The notes below the pieces were generated by a model. It was not told the origin of the DNA. It made no database searches and saw nothing but the letters and a program-made list of their open reading frames with translations. DNA of 64,000 nt from Desulfospira joergensenii DSM 10085. GTDB taxonomy: Bacteria; Desulfobacterota; Desulfobacteria; Desulfobacterales; Desulfobacteraceae. Positions 37,341-46,004 of this stretch are shown in pieces (the first letter of the stretch is position 1; each line of letters starts with the position of its first letter). The stretch is taken from the NCBI RefSeq assembly GCF_000420085.1, contig NZ_ATUG01000001.1, positions 1,511,223 through 1,575,222 of the forward strand, given 5' to 3'. The translations under genes were made by a program, and so were the position numbers.

Positions 37341-37431
37341 AAAAACTTTAAAAGTCGCAATTCATAGTTACCTTTTGACAATTGAGGCTGTTCCGAATCT
37401 AATTTTTTAAAAAGCACAAAAGGAGAACACC

Positions 37432-37938
37432 ATGATATCAAAAAAAATCCAGGATGCCATCAACACCCAGATCAACCGGGAATTATTTTCAGAATATTAC
37501 TATCTTTCCATGGCTTCCTATTTCAATTCAGCCGGATTAAACGGATTTGAAAACTTTTTCCTGGTCCAGGTGGAGGAAGAAAGATTCCATGCAATGAAGA
37601 TGTACAGGTTTTTGAATGAACGGGGGGGACGGGTATTTTTAAAGGAAATCGAAGCCCCGAAGACCGAATTCAAATCTCCCCTGGAGGTCTTTGAGCTGGC
37701 CTATGAGCATGAGAAACTGGTCTCTTCCCTGATCAACAATCTCGTGGACCTGGCCATCCAGGAAAACGACCATGCCGCCAGAAACTTTCTGAACTGGTTT
37801 GTGGAAGAACAGGTGGAAGAAGAGGCATCCATGGACGCCATTTTGAACAAACTCAAGCTGATCAAGGGAGAGGGCCACGGCCTGCTCATGCTGGACAATG
37901 AACTGGCCCAGCGGGTATTTACCCCGCCGGCAAAATAG
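37432..37938 (+). CDS. ftnA: Ferritin (non-haem, bacterial FtnA type)
   Basis: 168 residues, typical bacterial ferritin length. Ferroxidase ligands appear in place: Glu17 (NRELFSEYYYLSMA), Glu and His in VEEERFHAMKMY, Glu in YEHEKL, and Glu/Gln in FVEEQVEEE. It stores iron as ferric mineral in a 24-subunit shell in the cytoplasm and protects anaerobes from iron-driven oxidative damage. Strong AAAGGAG ribosome site. An inverted repeat that probably ends transcription follows. Confidence 0.95.
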   Translation: MISKKIQDAINTQINRELFSEYYYLSMASYFNSAGLNGFENFFLVQVEEERFHAMKMYRFLNERGGRVFLKEIEAPKTEFKSPLEVFELAYEHEKLVSSLINNLVDLAIQENDHAARNFLNWFVEEQVEEEASMDAILNKLKLIKGEGHGLLMLDNELAQRVFTPPAK

Positions 37939-37947
37939 ATTTAAATC

Positions 37948-37983
37948 CATGGCCGGCCACGGAATTTCCCGGGGCCGGCCATG
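37948..37983. terminator. Bidirectional hairpin between ferritin and the convergent hypothetical gene
   Basis: A perfect 11-bp GC-rich inverted repeat (CATGGCCGGCC and complement) with a 14-base loop, 10 bases after the ferritin stop and 12 before the stop of the minus-strand gene. No strong T-run. Confidence 0.55.
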
Positions 37984-37994
37984 ACTGATCCGAA

Positions 37995-38828
37995 TTATAA
38001 AACCTGATCCAGAGTAGAGTCAAAGGCGCCGTCCAACATATCGGCGATCATCTGGTCCAGGCGCTGCCTTACCTTATCCAGGAAGGCATATTCAGAGGTC
38101 CGGGTCGGATCCTCTTCTTCATTTCCCTCGTTTTTCTCCACCCCGTTAAGATAATGCTGGAACAGAGAGTCCAGGGGCTGCCGGGATTTTTCCAGGAGTT
38201 TCTCTTCCTGGTCTTCCAGGAGCCGGGCCATTTTTTCAAACAAGTTGTCCAGGGTTCCCTGGGACCTGTCCGATCCGGTGAGTTGATCTGCCCTATCTGT
38301 ATTATCGAGCCAGGCACCCGCAGATGTGGTCTCCTCGGTCATGGAATACCCCCTGGCATAGCTGATGTCCGCCGAGTACATGGAAACGGAATCATAGGAT
38401 CCCATGGACAGGGCCTTTGCGATGGCATCATCCATATCCCCCTCGGCCACTTCGGCGATAATCCCGTCAATTCCCTTGATGATATTCTCGATGTCTGCCA
38501 GTTCTTCCTCACTCAGATCCCCCTGCACGGAAAAGGAAAAAGACTCCCCCGATGTCAGGGTGATCTCCCTGGAATGCTGGCTGACCATTGCCTTGCCGCT
38601 GTCTGATTCAATAACCCCTTGGCTGGTGTAAGAGGAAGAGCTGTACCCGGAAAAGGAATTTGCGGAGAGGGTCACCACATCTCCTTCGCGGGTCTGGATG
38701 GTTACACCGGCGTTGAGTTCTTCATAGGCGCTCATCTGCGTTGAGCGACTGGCAACGGAAGCCTTCTGGAGTCCCTGGTAGTTGCTGGGCCTCATGCCCT
38801 GGGATGAATTTCCCTGTATGCTGCTCAT
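37995..38828 (-). CDS. Hypothetical Ser/Gln-rich protein
   Basis: 277 residues from the ATG at 38828, preceded by AGGGAG; an upstream in-frame ATG at 38885 lacks such a site. Not recognised. The N-terminal ~100 residues are rich in Ser, Gln and Tyr with no signal peptide, and include EGDVVTLSANSFSGYSSSSY. The middle is acidic (LSEEELADIENIIKGIDGII), with predicted helices. The C-terminal part is charged and helical (MARLLEDQEEKLLEKSRQPL) and ends LDGAFDSTLDQVL. It resembles flagellar/cell-surface-associated low-complexity proteins only in composition. Divergent from the SpoU-type gene. Confidence 0.7.
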   Translation of the reverse strand: MSSIQGNSSQGMRPSNYQGLQKASVASRSTQMSAYEELNAGVTIQTREGDVVTLSANSFSGYSSSSYTSQGVIESDSGKAMVSQHSREITLTSGESFSFSVQGDLSEEELADIENIIKGIDGIIAEVAEGDMDDAIAKALSMGSYDSVSMYSADISYARGYSMTEETTSAGAWLDNTDRADQLTGSDRSQGTLDNLFEKMARLLEDQEEKLLEKSRQPLDSLFQHYLNGVEKNEGNEEEDPTRTSEYAFLDKVRQRLDQMIADMLDGAFDSTLDQVL

Positions 38829-38977
38829 TTTATTCTCCCTTGGTTTGGATCTGAAAATAGAACTGCTTGGAATAATCATCGGCAAATCCGCCCAAAAATT
38901 GAGAATTATTTCCTTCTCTTTTTCTTTCCAAACGGAAATGATAGTTTGACAGAAAAAACTCTCCCCAAGAGGAAACT

Positions 38978-39790
38978 GTGGACACCTTTGGATTTACCCA
39001 AAAAAAATTTTTATCACTTCCCCATAAGAGCCGGCATGGCCACATCATTGCCTGGCTTTCACAATATTACCAGAAACTGTTGACCGGCAGGATATCCCAG
39101 GAGTCCTTTAATGATTTCTGCTTCAAATACGAATCCGTTCTCACCTGGATGGACTCTCCCCTGCCTCCAAGGCCTGAAAATTCCGGGGCCCAATCCCGCA
39201 TGGAGTACGTTTCCGATGCAGTTCACACCCACAGGCAGGCCGCAGGGATGGTCTGCCGGGATGAACTTCTGCTTCCCCGGGCCTCTTTTTCGGATAAACT
39301 CCACGGAGACGCCGTTGACACGACCCTGTCTACGGAGATCATCCTTGCCCTGGACGGACTAAGAAGCCTTTTCAACGTGGGATCCATTTTCCGGACCTGT
39401 GACGGTGCCGGAGTAAGGGAGGTCATCCTGGGCAATACGCCCGGAAAAGAGAATCCAAGGGTTCAGAAGACGGCCATGGGAAGCCAGAAATGGATAGCCC
39501 AGGAAAAAACCCGGGATCTGGGCCGTGCCCTGTTGGATAAAAAAAAGGAAGGATACAAAATCATCGGCGTTGAGACTGCGGAAGGTTCCATCCCCTGCCA
39601 TTGCTTTGCCTGGCCTGAAAAAATGGTGCTGGTTTTCGGGAACGAGGAGTATGGAATCTCTTCCCATGTGATGTCGGTGTGTGACGAGTTTATCCACATC
39701 CCCATGTTCGGAAGGAAAAACTCCCTGAATGTTGCCAATGCCGTTTCCGTGGTGCTGTTCCAGGCCCGCCTCAACATGGATATTTCATGA
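38978..39790 (+). CDS. TrmH/SpoU-family RNA 2'-O-methyltransferase
   Basis: 270 residues, GTG start with AAGAGGA nearby. The C-terminal SPOUT domain (about 115-265) has the three motifs: LRSLFNVGSIFRTCDGAG, LVFGNEEYGIS and IPMFGRKNSLNVANAVSVVL, so a trefoil-knot SAM site is complete. The ~110-residue N-terminal part is unlike the usual eL30-type substrate-binding domain and may set RNA specificity (tRNA or rRNA unknown). Divergent from the Ser/Gln-rich hypothetical and convergent with the CoA-transferase fusion gene. Confidence 0.9.
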   Translation: MDTFGFTQKKFLSLPHKSRHGHIIAWLSQYYQKLLTGRISQESFNDFCFKYESVLTWMDSPLPPRPENSGAQSRMEYVSDAVHTHRQAAGMVCRDELLLPRASFSDKLHGDAVDTTLSTEIILALDGLRSLFNVGSIFRTCDGAGVREVILGNTPGKENPRVQKTAMGSQKWIAQEKTRDLGRALLDKKKEGYKIIGVETAEGSIPCHCFAWPEKMVLVFGNEEYGISSHVMSVCDEFIHIPMFGRKNSLNVANAVSVVLFQARLNMDIS

Positions 39791-39852
39791 AATGAATCCT
39801 GTTTACCGAGCAAAAAGCCCGGGCTGGGCAATATCCGGCTGAATTCCCGGGA

Positions 39853-41718
39853 TCAGGCCTTATCCCCGAAACTGATCTTGAGATGATAGACCCCGGCGTC
39901 CAGACTGGCCTCCATGGGCAGCCCGATCTTTTCAAAGACCTTGATCATGGGCTGGTTGTCGGACATGACCTCTGCCATAATCCCTTTGAGGCCCTTTTTC
40001 CGGGCAAAGCCTACCAGGAGATCCATCATGTACGACCCCAGGCCCTTGCCCTGGAAAGCTTCGTCAATGAGAAAGGCGACCTCTCCGTAATAGGATCTTT
40101 CATCCCGGATCAGTCTGGCTTCGGCAATGATTTTGTCCTGGTCCCCCTCTGTGCTCAGCCCCACAATGGAGACTTCCCTGCTGTAGTCCACGTTGACGTA
40201 TTCCTGCATCTTATCGTGGGCCATGGTCTTGATGGAGTAGAAAAACCGGTAATAGATCATCTCCTTGGAGCAGCGGTAAAAGAACCTGCGCATGGCCTCC
40301 TCGTCAGAGGGCTTGATGGCCCTGAACCTGACCTCCTCTCCCCCCTTAAAAGTTTTTCTATAGTCCAGGTGGGAGGGGTAGAGATGGGCGGCCCGGGAGA
40401 TGAAAATCTGGTTGGGATAGATGAGTTTCTTTTCCCTGGCCTGCTCCACCAGGGCTTCCCGGTCATCGGGATGGGCAATGTCGATGATGGCCTGGGCCCG
40501 CTCCCGCAAGGTCCTCCACTTGAGGTTGGCAATGCCGTATTCCGTGGCGATCATGTGAACGGACTCCCTCAGGCGAAGCTGGTTGGCAAAATTCTGGACG
40601 CTCAGAAGGATATTGGATTCCCCCTTCTCATTTCTGGACGGAAGGCCGATGATGGTGGCCCCGTCTGCAGATCCTTCCGCGCCCTTGTAAAAATCGATTC
40701 CTTCACCGGGCCCCGTGATCACGGCTCCTTTCAGGGGAAAGGAGGCCCCGCCCAACAGATCCACCTTCCTGACCTCGTAAATGGCCACAAACTGGGGATT
40801 CTGGGCAATGAGCCGGGAGTTGCACACCCAGTCAATTCCCTGGAATTCCACCAAAGGATTCCGGTTCAGCCATTTCATCAGATTTTTACTCCCCAGGGCA
40901 TAGGATGCCAGGGACTTTCCCCGGAACGGGGACTTGAATTTATTGGTTACCGCGCCTGAATTGACCAGCTCGGCCAGGGCATCGGTAAAATAGAGGGAAT
41001 GAATCCCCAGATCTTTTTTATCGGACAGATGGGGCACCAGGGCTTCAAACAGAGGGCCCAGGGAATAGTTGATGCAGTCCCCGTTCTTGATCACCGAGGC
41101 CACATTTGCCGCCACCCGGTTCATCTCTTCAGGCACCTCCGGAAGGGCATAGGTTACGGGTCCCCGGTCCGACCGGACCAGAAGGTTAAAATCCTCAATG
41201 GAAACAAAGGTATCCCCGTAGGTAAAGGGGAGCTCAGTATTGACCTCCCCCACCACCAGGGAAGCCTGGTCCATGGCTTCCCTGGCCACGTCAACAGCCC
41301 CTCCCAGGCTGCAGTATCCGGCATCGTCGGGCGGGGTGATCTGGATAAAGGCAACGTCAATATCCACCTTCCTCGATTTAATCACCTTGGGAATTTCAGA
41401 ATAATAGGCCGGGATCAGGTCCACCTGCCCGGAAGCAATGGTGCCCCAGGCCACAAAACCCGAAAAAAAGGTTTTCAACCGGTAATTGGGCGCGTTGAGC
41501 TTGTCCACGGAAAGGATGGTATCCCCCTGGACAGCCAGCTGAACCAGTTCAAGATCCCGGATATTATGGGAATCCACGTCCAGCAGGGTTCTCATCAGGG
41601 TCCGGGGGGTGGCCGGGCCCGATCCCAGGAACACCGTCATGCCCGGTTTGATATGGTTGAGAACCCTTTCAGGCGGTACCAGGCTGTCTTCCCAATTGGA
41701 TAAATCAAACTCAGGCAT
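39853..41718 (-). CDS. Acetyl-CoA hydrolase/CoA-transferase fused to a GNAT acetyltransferase domain
   Basis: 621 residues. Residues about 1-190 and 250-440 match the two halves of the acetyl-CoA hydrolase/transferase (4-hydroxybutyrate CoA-transferase) family, with GPGEGIDFYKGAEGSADGAT and IGLPSRNEKGESNI. Residues about 455-615 form a GNAT domain (RFRAIKPSDEEAMRRFFYRC, then DEAFQGKGLGSYMMDLLVGF with the acetyl-CoA loop). The first part should move CoA between acids; the GNAT part may acetylate a protein or the enzyme itself. This fusion is known in several bacterial genomes, but its physiology is unclear. Monocistronic. Confidence 0.88.
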   Translation of the reverse strand: MPEFDLSNWEDSLVPPERVLNHIKPGMTVFLGSGPATPRTLMRTLLDVDSHNIRDLELVQLAVQGDTILSVDKLNAPNYRLKTFFSGFVAWGTIASGQVDLIPAYYSEIPKVIKSRKVDIDVAFIQITPPDDAGYCSLGGAVDVAREAMDQASLVVGEVNTELPFTYGDTFVSIEDFNLLVRSDRGPVTYALPEVPEEMNRVAANVASVIKNGDCINYSLGPLFEALVPHLSDKKDLGIHSLYFTDALAELVNSGAVTNKFKSPFRGKSLASYALGSKNLMKWLNRNPLVEFQGIDWVCNSRLIAQNPQFVAIYEVRKVDLLGGASFPLKGAVITGPGEGIDFYKGAEGSADGATIIGLPSRNEKGESNILLSVQNFANQLRLRESVHMIATEYGIANLKWRTLRERAQAIIDIAHPDDREALVEQAREKKLIYPNQIFISRAAHLYPSHLDYRKTFKGGEEVRFRAIKPSDEEAMRRFFYRCSKEMIYYRFFYSIKTMAHDKMQEYVNVDYSREVSIVGLSTEGDQDKIIAEARLIRDERSYYGEVAFLIDEAFQGKGLGSYMMDLLVGFARKKGLKGIMAEVMSDNQPMIKVFEKIGLPMEASLDAGVYHLKISFGDKA

Positions 41719-42104
41719 TCATGACTCCTTGATCGGATTGGTAAGGAAAATACTGTTCATTCATACCAGCAAATCCCCAGTTATTCAAGGTTCCGGCCCT
41801 TTTCCCGGGGTGCCGTTGCAACCCTAACCGACTCGGCACCTTCCGATCCTTATACAGAAACCTCAGACAGAAAAAGATGCACTTGCCCAGTGACAGTCAG
41901 AACAGAGAATATTACAAACCTGGAAAAACGCATAAGATATTCAATTATTTTAAAAAAAACTTTATAATTCAGTCATTATGGATTACTTATGATCAACCTT
42001 TTCCAAAAGGTCGGTTATGAAAACCATGTAACCGACAGGGCGGAGCTGTGTGCTAACAAAAGGAGATCCTCGTAAGTTTAATTTTTATAGCATGAGTACT
42101 CATA
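41719..42104 (+). promoter_or_regulatory. Leader/promoter region of the exopolysaccharide locus
   Basis: 386 bases without a convincing gene. A perfect TATAAT at 41963-41968 has only a weak -35 (TTCAAT at 41940-41945). AAAGGAG at 42058-42064 is followed by no usable start. A GGCGGAGCTG word at 42039 resembles but does not match the ops/RfaH element. Confidence 0.35.
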
Positions 42105-42809
42105 ATGGATAGTTATAATCGAGAAAAACTAATTAACAAAGCAAATCGCAGGGATTTTAAGGTCTTGGAAATTGGCGCTGGCCACAACCCTGACAGTAGA
42201 ACAGAGTTAATCATTGATAAATCTACTGATAATACAGAAAGGGGGGGGGATCTGTATGAGGGCATCCCGTCAATAATCGCGAATGCAGAAGACTTATCTT
42301 TTTTCAACGATAAAATTTTTGATTTTGTGATAGCAAGACATGTATTGGAACACGCTGATGATCCCAATAAAATGTTACAGGAGATGCAAAGGGTTTCTAA
42401 AGCTGGTTATATAGAATGTCCGTCTGAACTAAATGAAAGATTGAACAGTAGAAAAGATTACCATAAATGGCTTGTGAATTTGATAGATGGTATGCTCATT
42501 TTAAAACCCAAAAGGCTTGAAGATTATGCAGGCTTGGGCAACCTTGTGGACTATCTATTTAATTATAATTCAGATTTTCGCCGTTTTTATATGGGAGCTG
42601 AACGCCTATGGTTTGTAAAATATCACTGGAAGGATTCTATTGACTACAAGCTTATAGAACCAAGTGATGATTTTACGTTGAATTTTTTTGATCCTGAAAT
42701 ACTTAAAGAAATCACACGAATAAATTTTAAAAACAGGTTGAAGGGTTTTATTTCCCCCCAATATTATGGATCCCTTAAACGAGTAATGCTCTTTTTAAAA
42801 AGGAAATAA
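42105..42809 (+). CDS. SAM-dependent methyltransferase, first gene of the exopolysaccharide locus
   Basis: 234 residues. Motif I FKVLEIGAGHNPDSRTELII and a later FDFVIARHVLEHADDPNKML identify a class I (Methyltransf_11-like) enzyme, of the kind that decorates surface glycans or modifies nucleotide sugars. The ribosome site is poor; an upstream ATG at 42091 leads to a stop after six codons. AT-rich codon use, clearly different from genes before 41.7 kb, like the next eight genes, which suggests transfer of the glycan block. Substrate unknown. Confidence 0.8.
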   Translation: MDSYNREKLINKANRRDFKVLEIGAGHNPDSRTELIIDKSTDNTERGGDLYEGIPSIIANAEDLSFFNDKIFDFVIARHVLEHADDPNKMLQEMQRVSKAGYIECPSELNERLNSRKDYHKWLVNLIDGMLILKPKRLEDYAGLGNLVDYLFNYNSDFRRFYMGAERLWFVKYHWKDSIDYKLIEPSDDFTLNFFDPEILKEITRINFKNRLKGFISPQYYGSLKRVMLFLKRK

Positions 42810-42881
42810 AAAAGTCTGTGAGAATTCTGTAGTTAGTTATTAAATAAATTCAATGAGTTGAGCAATTTTAACAAAAAATAT

Positions 42882-43991
42882 ATGACTCGATTGATGAAAA
42901 AATTTGATACCGGTAGCAGGCCGGACGGAAAAAATCAATATAGTCGTGCAAAGGTCTCAATGAGTCATCATAGAATTGATTTTTTAGATTTTGCAAAAGG
43001 ATTTGCAATATTATCAATAATCATTTTCCATTATTCTCAACCTTATGCAACCGGTCTTTGGTCAAAAACCATAATGCTTGGCGGAACAGGAATTCATGTA
43101 TTTTTCATCATATCAGGATTTGGGCTGGGATTATCGTCAACAAAAATGAAATTTACTGTTTTCTATAAAAAGAGATTTACTAAAATTTTTATTCCATATT
43201 ATGCTGCAATTCTGTTAATTTTTTTTATAAATGAAATATTCCCAATCTATACCGAAAATAGACTGTATGCGCTTGGTGGACATTTATTTTTGTATAAAAT
43301 GTTTGATGAAAGTATAATAGAAAGCTTTGGGGACCACTTCTGGTTTATCTCCACAATTATACAATTTTATATCGTCTTCCCATTAATAATAACAATAAAA
43401 AATAAAATATTAGTTAAAAGGTTCCTGGTATTTTCACTGTTACTTTCTTTGGCTTATTGGGTAACTATATCCCTATTAAAGATATCGCATTTAAGAGTCT
43501 ATAACAGCTTTTTTCTTCAATATTTATGGGAATTTAACTTAGGCCTTGTTTTTGCCGAAGTGTATATTCAGAAAGGTAAATGTTTTTGGGATACAAACAT
43601 AGTTCTTCTATTCTCGACTTCCATAGCAGGGCTTTCTCTAATGGCCTTGTTGGCGCTCAAAGGAGGGCAAGCAGGGCAAACATTTAATGATGTGCCGGCT
43701 TCAATTGGCTATCTAAGTACTGTCGCTGTAATGTATTTACTCGTTTCAAATTGTCGCAAAATCAGATCTTTTATCAATTATATGGGTAAAATTTCCTATG
43801 AGCTATACCTACTGCACAAGCTCTTGTTTCTTCTATCAAATAAAATTCTACAGGAGTATGCAGGAGTAAACACAGGCGTATTGACATCGCTTTTTATTGC
43901 TTTCCCTATATCAATAGTCATTGCAAAATATTTTTCATCACTAACAAATATTTTTGCCGATGGTAGGTTCAAATACGCTTCTCAATCTTGA
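42882..43991 (+). CDS. Membrane acyltransferase (Acyltransferase_3 / OafA type)
   Basis: 369 residues from the ATG at 42882. A TTG at 42858 or the ATG at 42960 (AAAGG 5 bases upstream, giving a family-typical start MSHHRIDFLDFAKG) are alternatives. I favour the longer form because codons 7-24 share frame-preserved similarity with the start of the gene at 51676. About ten membrane segments, with the conserved His in IIIFHYSQ. It probably O-acetylates or acylates the exopolysaccharide repeat unit at the inner membrane. AT-rich. Confidence 0.85.
   Translation: MTRLMKKFDTGSRPDGKNQYSRAKVSMSHHRIDFLDFAKGFAILSIIIFHYSQPYATGLWSKTIMLGGTGIHVFFIISGFGLGLSSTKMKFTVFYKKRFTKIFIPYYAAILLIFFINEIFPIYTENRLYALGGHLFLYKMFDESIIESFGDHFWFISTIIQFYIVFPLIITIKNKILVKRFLVFSLLLSLAYWVTISLLKISHLRVYNSFFLQYLWEFNLGLVFAEVYIQKGKCFWDTNIVLLFSTSIAGLSLMALLALKGGQAGQTFNDVPASIGYLSTVAVMYLLVSNCRKIRSFINYMGKISYELYLLHKLLFLLSNKILQEYAGVNTGVLTSLFIAFPISIVIAKYFSSLTNIFADGRFKYASQS
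42900..42953 (+). repeat. 54-bp segment shared with the start of the gene at 51676 (copy 1)
   Basis: Aligned without gaps to 51695-51748 I count about 39 of 54 identities. The frame is the same in both, and several differences are silent (CCG/CCA, GGA/GGG, AAT/AAC). Shared residues are KF, S, P, GKNQ, S and K. Confidence 0.6.
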
Positions 43992-44188
43992 AATTTAAGC
44001 ACAATACCCAATTGAAATTTTTAAGAAAATCAGGTCGTTTAATACGCTCAAATCTAAAATTTAAATCAATTTTCAATAAGCATTTAAATTATCCGTCACA
44101 AAAAAACAACTGACAAATGTTTAGAAAATGGTTGCTTATTTAGTTGCCAGGATAATATTTAAATACTTTCATCTTTTCCGGATCAGCC

Positions 44189-45310
44189 ATGGCGGGACAA
44201 AACACTACCCTAAAAATATTCTATGACATATCGTTTATCGGGGATGGGAGGATCTCTGGCATAGAAAGATTTTCCCTTGAAATTTATCATCATCTGAAAA
44301 ACAGCAGGGGAATGAATTTTTTTTGTGCCTTGCCAAAAGGATTTGAAGCAATCAATACAGATGTTGAGAATATTCTTTTGCCATCTACATTAAAATCCTT
44401 GAACCATTTTTTACATGTGCCATGGATTTTAAAAAAGATCGCCCCGGATGTAGCTCTTTTCCCAGCTTTCCCACCGGCACCTTATGTCGCATTGTTTCGA
44501 GGAGTAAAAATATTTCGTGTTCTCCATGATATCGTTTACTGGCAGCGCCCTGAAACCTTATCAGAAAACGCTGTATGGTACCTTAAACCTTTGGAAAAAT
44601 TCTGGTTGAGTCGATACCAAAACCTATTTACAGTTTCTAATTATTCCAAAAATAAAATTGTTGAAGCGTTGGGATTTCCTGAGGAAAAAATCTGGGTTGT
44701 GCCGAATGGTGTCAGTGACACATTTCAAAAAATGCATCCTACCAGACACAAAACAGAAGGAAACTATCTGCTTTGTGTCGGCACAATTGAGCCGAGGAAA
44801 AACTTCAACTTTGCGGTCGATGTGTTTGACCAGCTTGTTAAAACTCGCTCTGATTTAAAATTGTTCATTTGCGGCAGAAAAGGATGGGGCTATAAAGCGC
44901 TTATTAACAGAATTTCCCACAGCCCGAATGCTTCCAAAATTCGCTTATTCCATGATGCAGATGACAAAACACTGGCGGATCTCTATCATGGCTGCTGGCT
45001 CTTTTTATTTCCATCTATAGAGGAAGGGTTTGGCATCCCACTTGTGGAAGCCATGGCACAGGGGAAGGCTGTGATTGCTTCTGATAATTCAGCTATCTCA
45101 GAAGTTGTTGGAGACGCAGGCATTTTAATCTCAGAATATGATCCGGCCCATTGGTGTAAAAAAATAACACAACTCATAGATAATAAGCCAAGATTAAAAA
45201 AGATAAAACAAATGGCAAAAGATAGGGCTGCCCAATTCACCTGGCCAAAAGCGGTAGATAGATTGGAGGATGCCATTCACAATGCCCAAAAGCAGAACAT
45301 TTCCTATTAA
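44189..45310 (+). CDS. Glycosyltransferase family 1/4 (GT-B)
   Basis: 373 residues. GT-B fold with a C-terminal Glycos_transf_1 domain: LLCVGTIEPRKNFNFAVDVF, KLFICGRKGWG, and the E-x7-E motif region EEGFGIPLVEAMAQGKAVIA, followed by SAISEVVGDAGI. It resembles mannosyl/rhamnosyltransferases of surface polysaccharide clusters. Donor and acceptor unknown. Cytoplasmic face of the membrane. Its end overlaps the WecG-type gene by 41 bases. A 197-base gap before it shows nothing coding. Confidence 0.9.
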   Translation: MAGQNTTLKIFYDISFIGDGRISGIERFSLEIYHHLKNSRGMNFFCALPKGFEAINTDVENILLPSTLKSLNHFLHVPWILKKIAPDVALFPAFPPAPYVALFRGVKIFRVLHDIVYWQRPETLSENAVWYLKPLEKFWLSRYQNLFTVSNYSKNKIVEALGFPEEKIWVVPNGVSDTFQKMHPTRHKTEGNYLLCVGTIEPRKNFNFAVDVFDQLVKTRSDLKLFICGRKGWGYKALINRISHSPNASKIRLFHDADDKTLADLYHGCWLFLFPSIEEGFGIPLVEAMAQGKAVIASDNSAISEVVGDAGILISEYDPAHWCKKITQLIDNKPRLKKIKQMAKDRAAQFTWPKAVDRLEDAIHNAQKQNISY

Positions 45311-46004
45311 ATTTGATGCGCTTGATCTTGAGGAAGTTGTTTCATACTGTCTTCAAAAAGGGCCGTATCGATATATTGTCACACCGAATGTGGATCATAT
45401 GTGCCGCCTTTACAAGGATTCCCGTATGTTAAAGCTGTATTCCGACGCCGACTTGTGTGTGTGCGACAGCAAAATTCTGCAGTATATCAGCAGAATTTTT
45501 ATGGGAACGCCTGTCAAAAAAGTTGTACGAGGAAGTGATTTAGTCGTTCATCTGCTTAAATCGATGCCAAAAAATCTGAAAATATCGATTATCGGGAATT
45601 CTGATCAGCTAAAAACCGAAATAAAAAATCTATATGGACTGTCATCCGTTGATGTTTACACTCCGCCCATGGGATTTTCCGGCCAACCTGAAGAAATTGA
45701 AAAAACTTTGACTCAGATTATTGCTGCAGGAGCCGATGTTATCTTTTTAGCTGTGGGTTCTCCTAGGCAGGAAGTTCTTGCTATAAAATTACGAGATCGA
45801 ATCCAGCATGGCGTCGCAATCTGCTGCGGCAATGCCGTTAACTTTGCGGCAGGCAATGTAAAGCGATCGCCTAAATGGATGTCGAATATTGGCCTGGAAT
45901 GGTTTCATAGAATTCTTACAGAACCCGAACGAATGGTAAAAAGATATATTAAAAATTTAGAAATATTCCTATGGGTGTTTCGAAATAGCAAAAAAATTGG
46001 CTAA
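45270..46004 (+). CDS. WecG/TagA/CpsF-family glycosyltransferase
   Basis: 244 residues (an ATG at 45282 is an alternative start). Family signatures: TPNVDHMCRLYKDSRMLKLY, VVRGSDLVVHLL, AVGSPRQEVLAIKLRDRI, ICCGNAVNFAAGNVKRSPKW and GLEWFHRILTEPERMVKRYI. These enzymes add the second sugar (for example ManNAcA) to an undecaprenyl-linked sugar. Together with the PGT at 52.9 kb it can start the lipid-linked repeat unit. Overlaps both neighbours. Confidence 0.92.
   Translation: MPFTMPKSRTFPIKFDALDLEEVVSYCLQKGPYRYIVTPNVDHMCRLYKDSRMLKLYSDADLCVCDSKILQYISRIFMGTPVKKVVRGSDLVVHLLKSMPKNLKISIIGNSDQLKTEIKNLYGLSSVDVYTPPMGFSGQPEEIEKTLTQIIAAGADVIFLAVGSPRQEVLAIKLRDRIQHGVAICCGNAVNFAAGNVKRSPKWMSNIGLEWFHRILTEPERMVKRYIKNLEIFLWVFRNSKKIG

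Noticed and set aside
42039..42048. ops/JUMPstart element for RfaH-type antitermination (GGCGGAGCTG)
   Set aside because: The conserved GGCGGTAGC is not matched (T missing), and no RfaH-like gene is visible.
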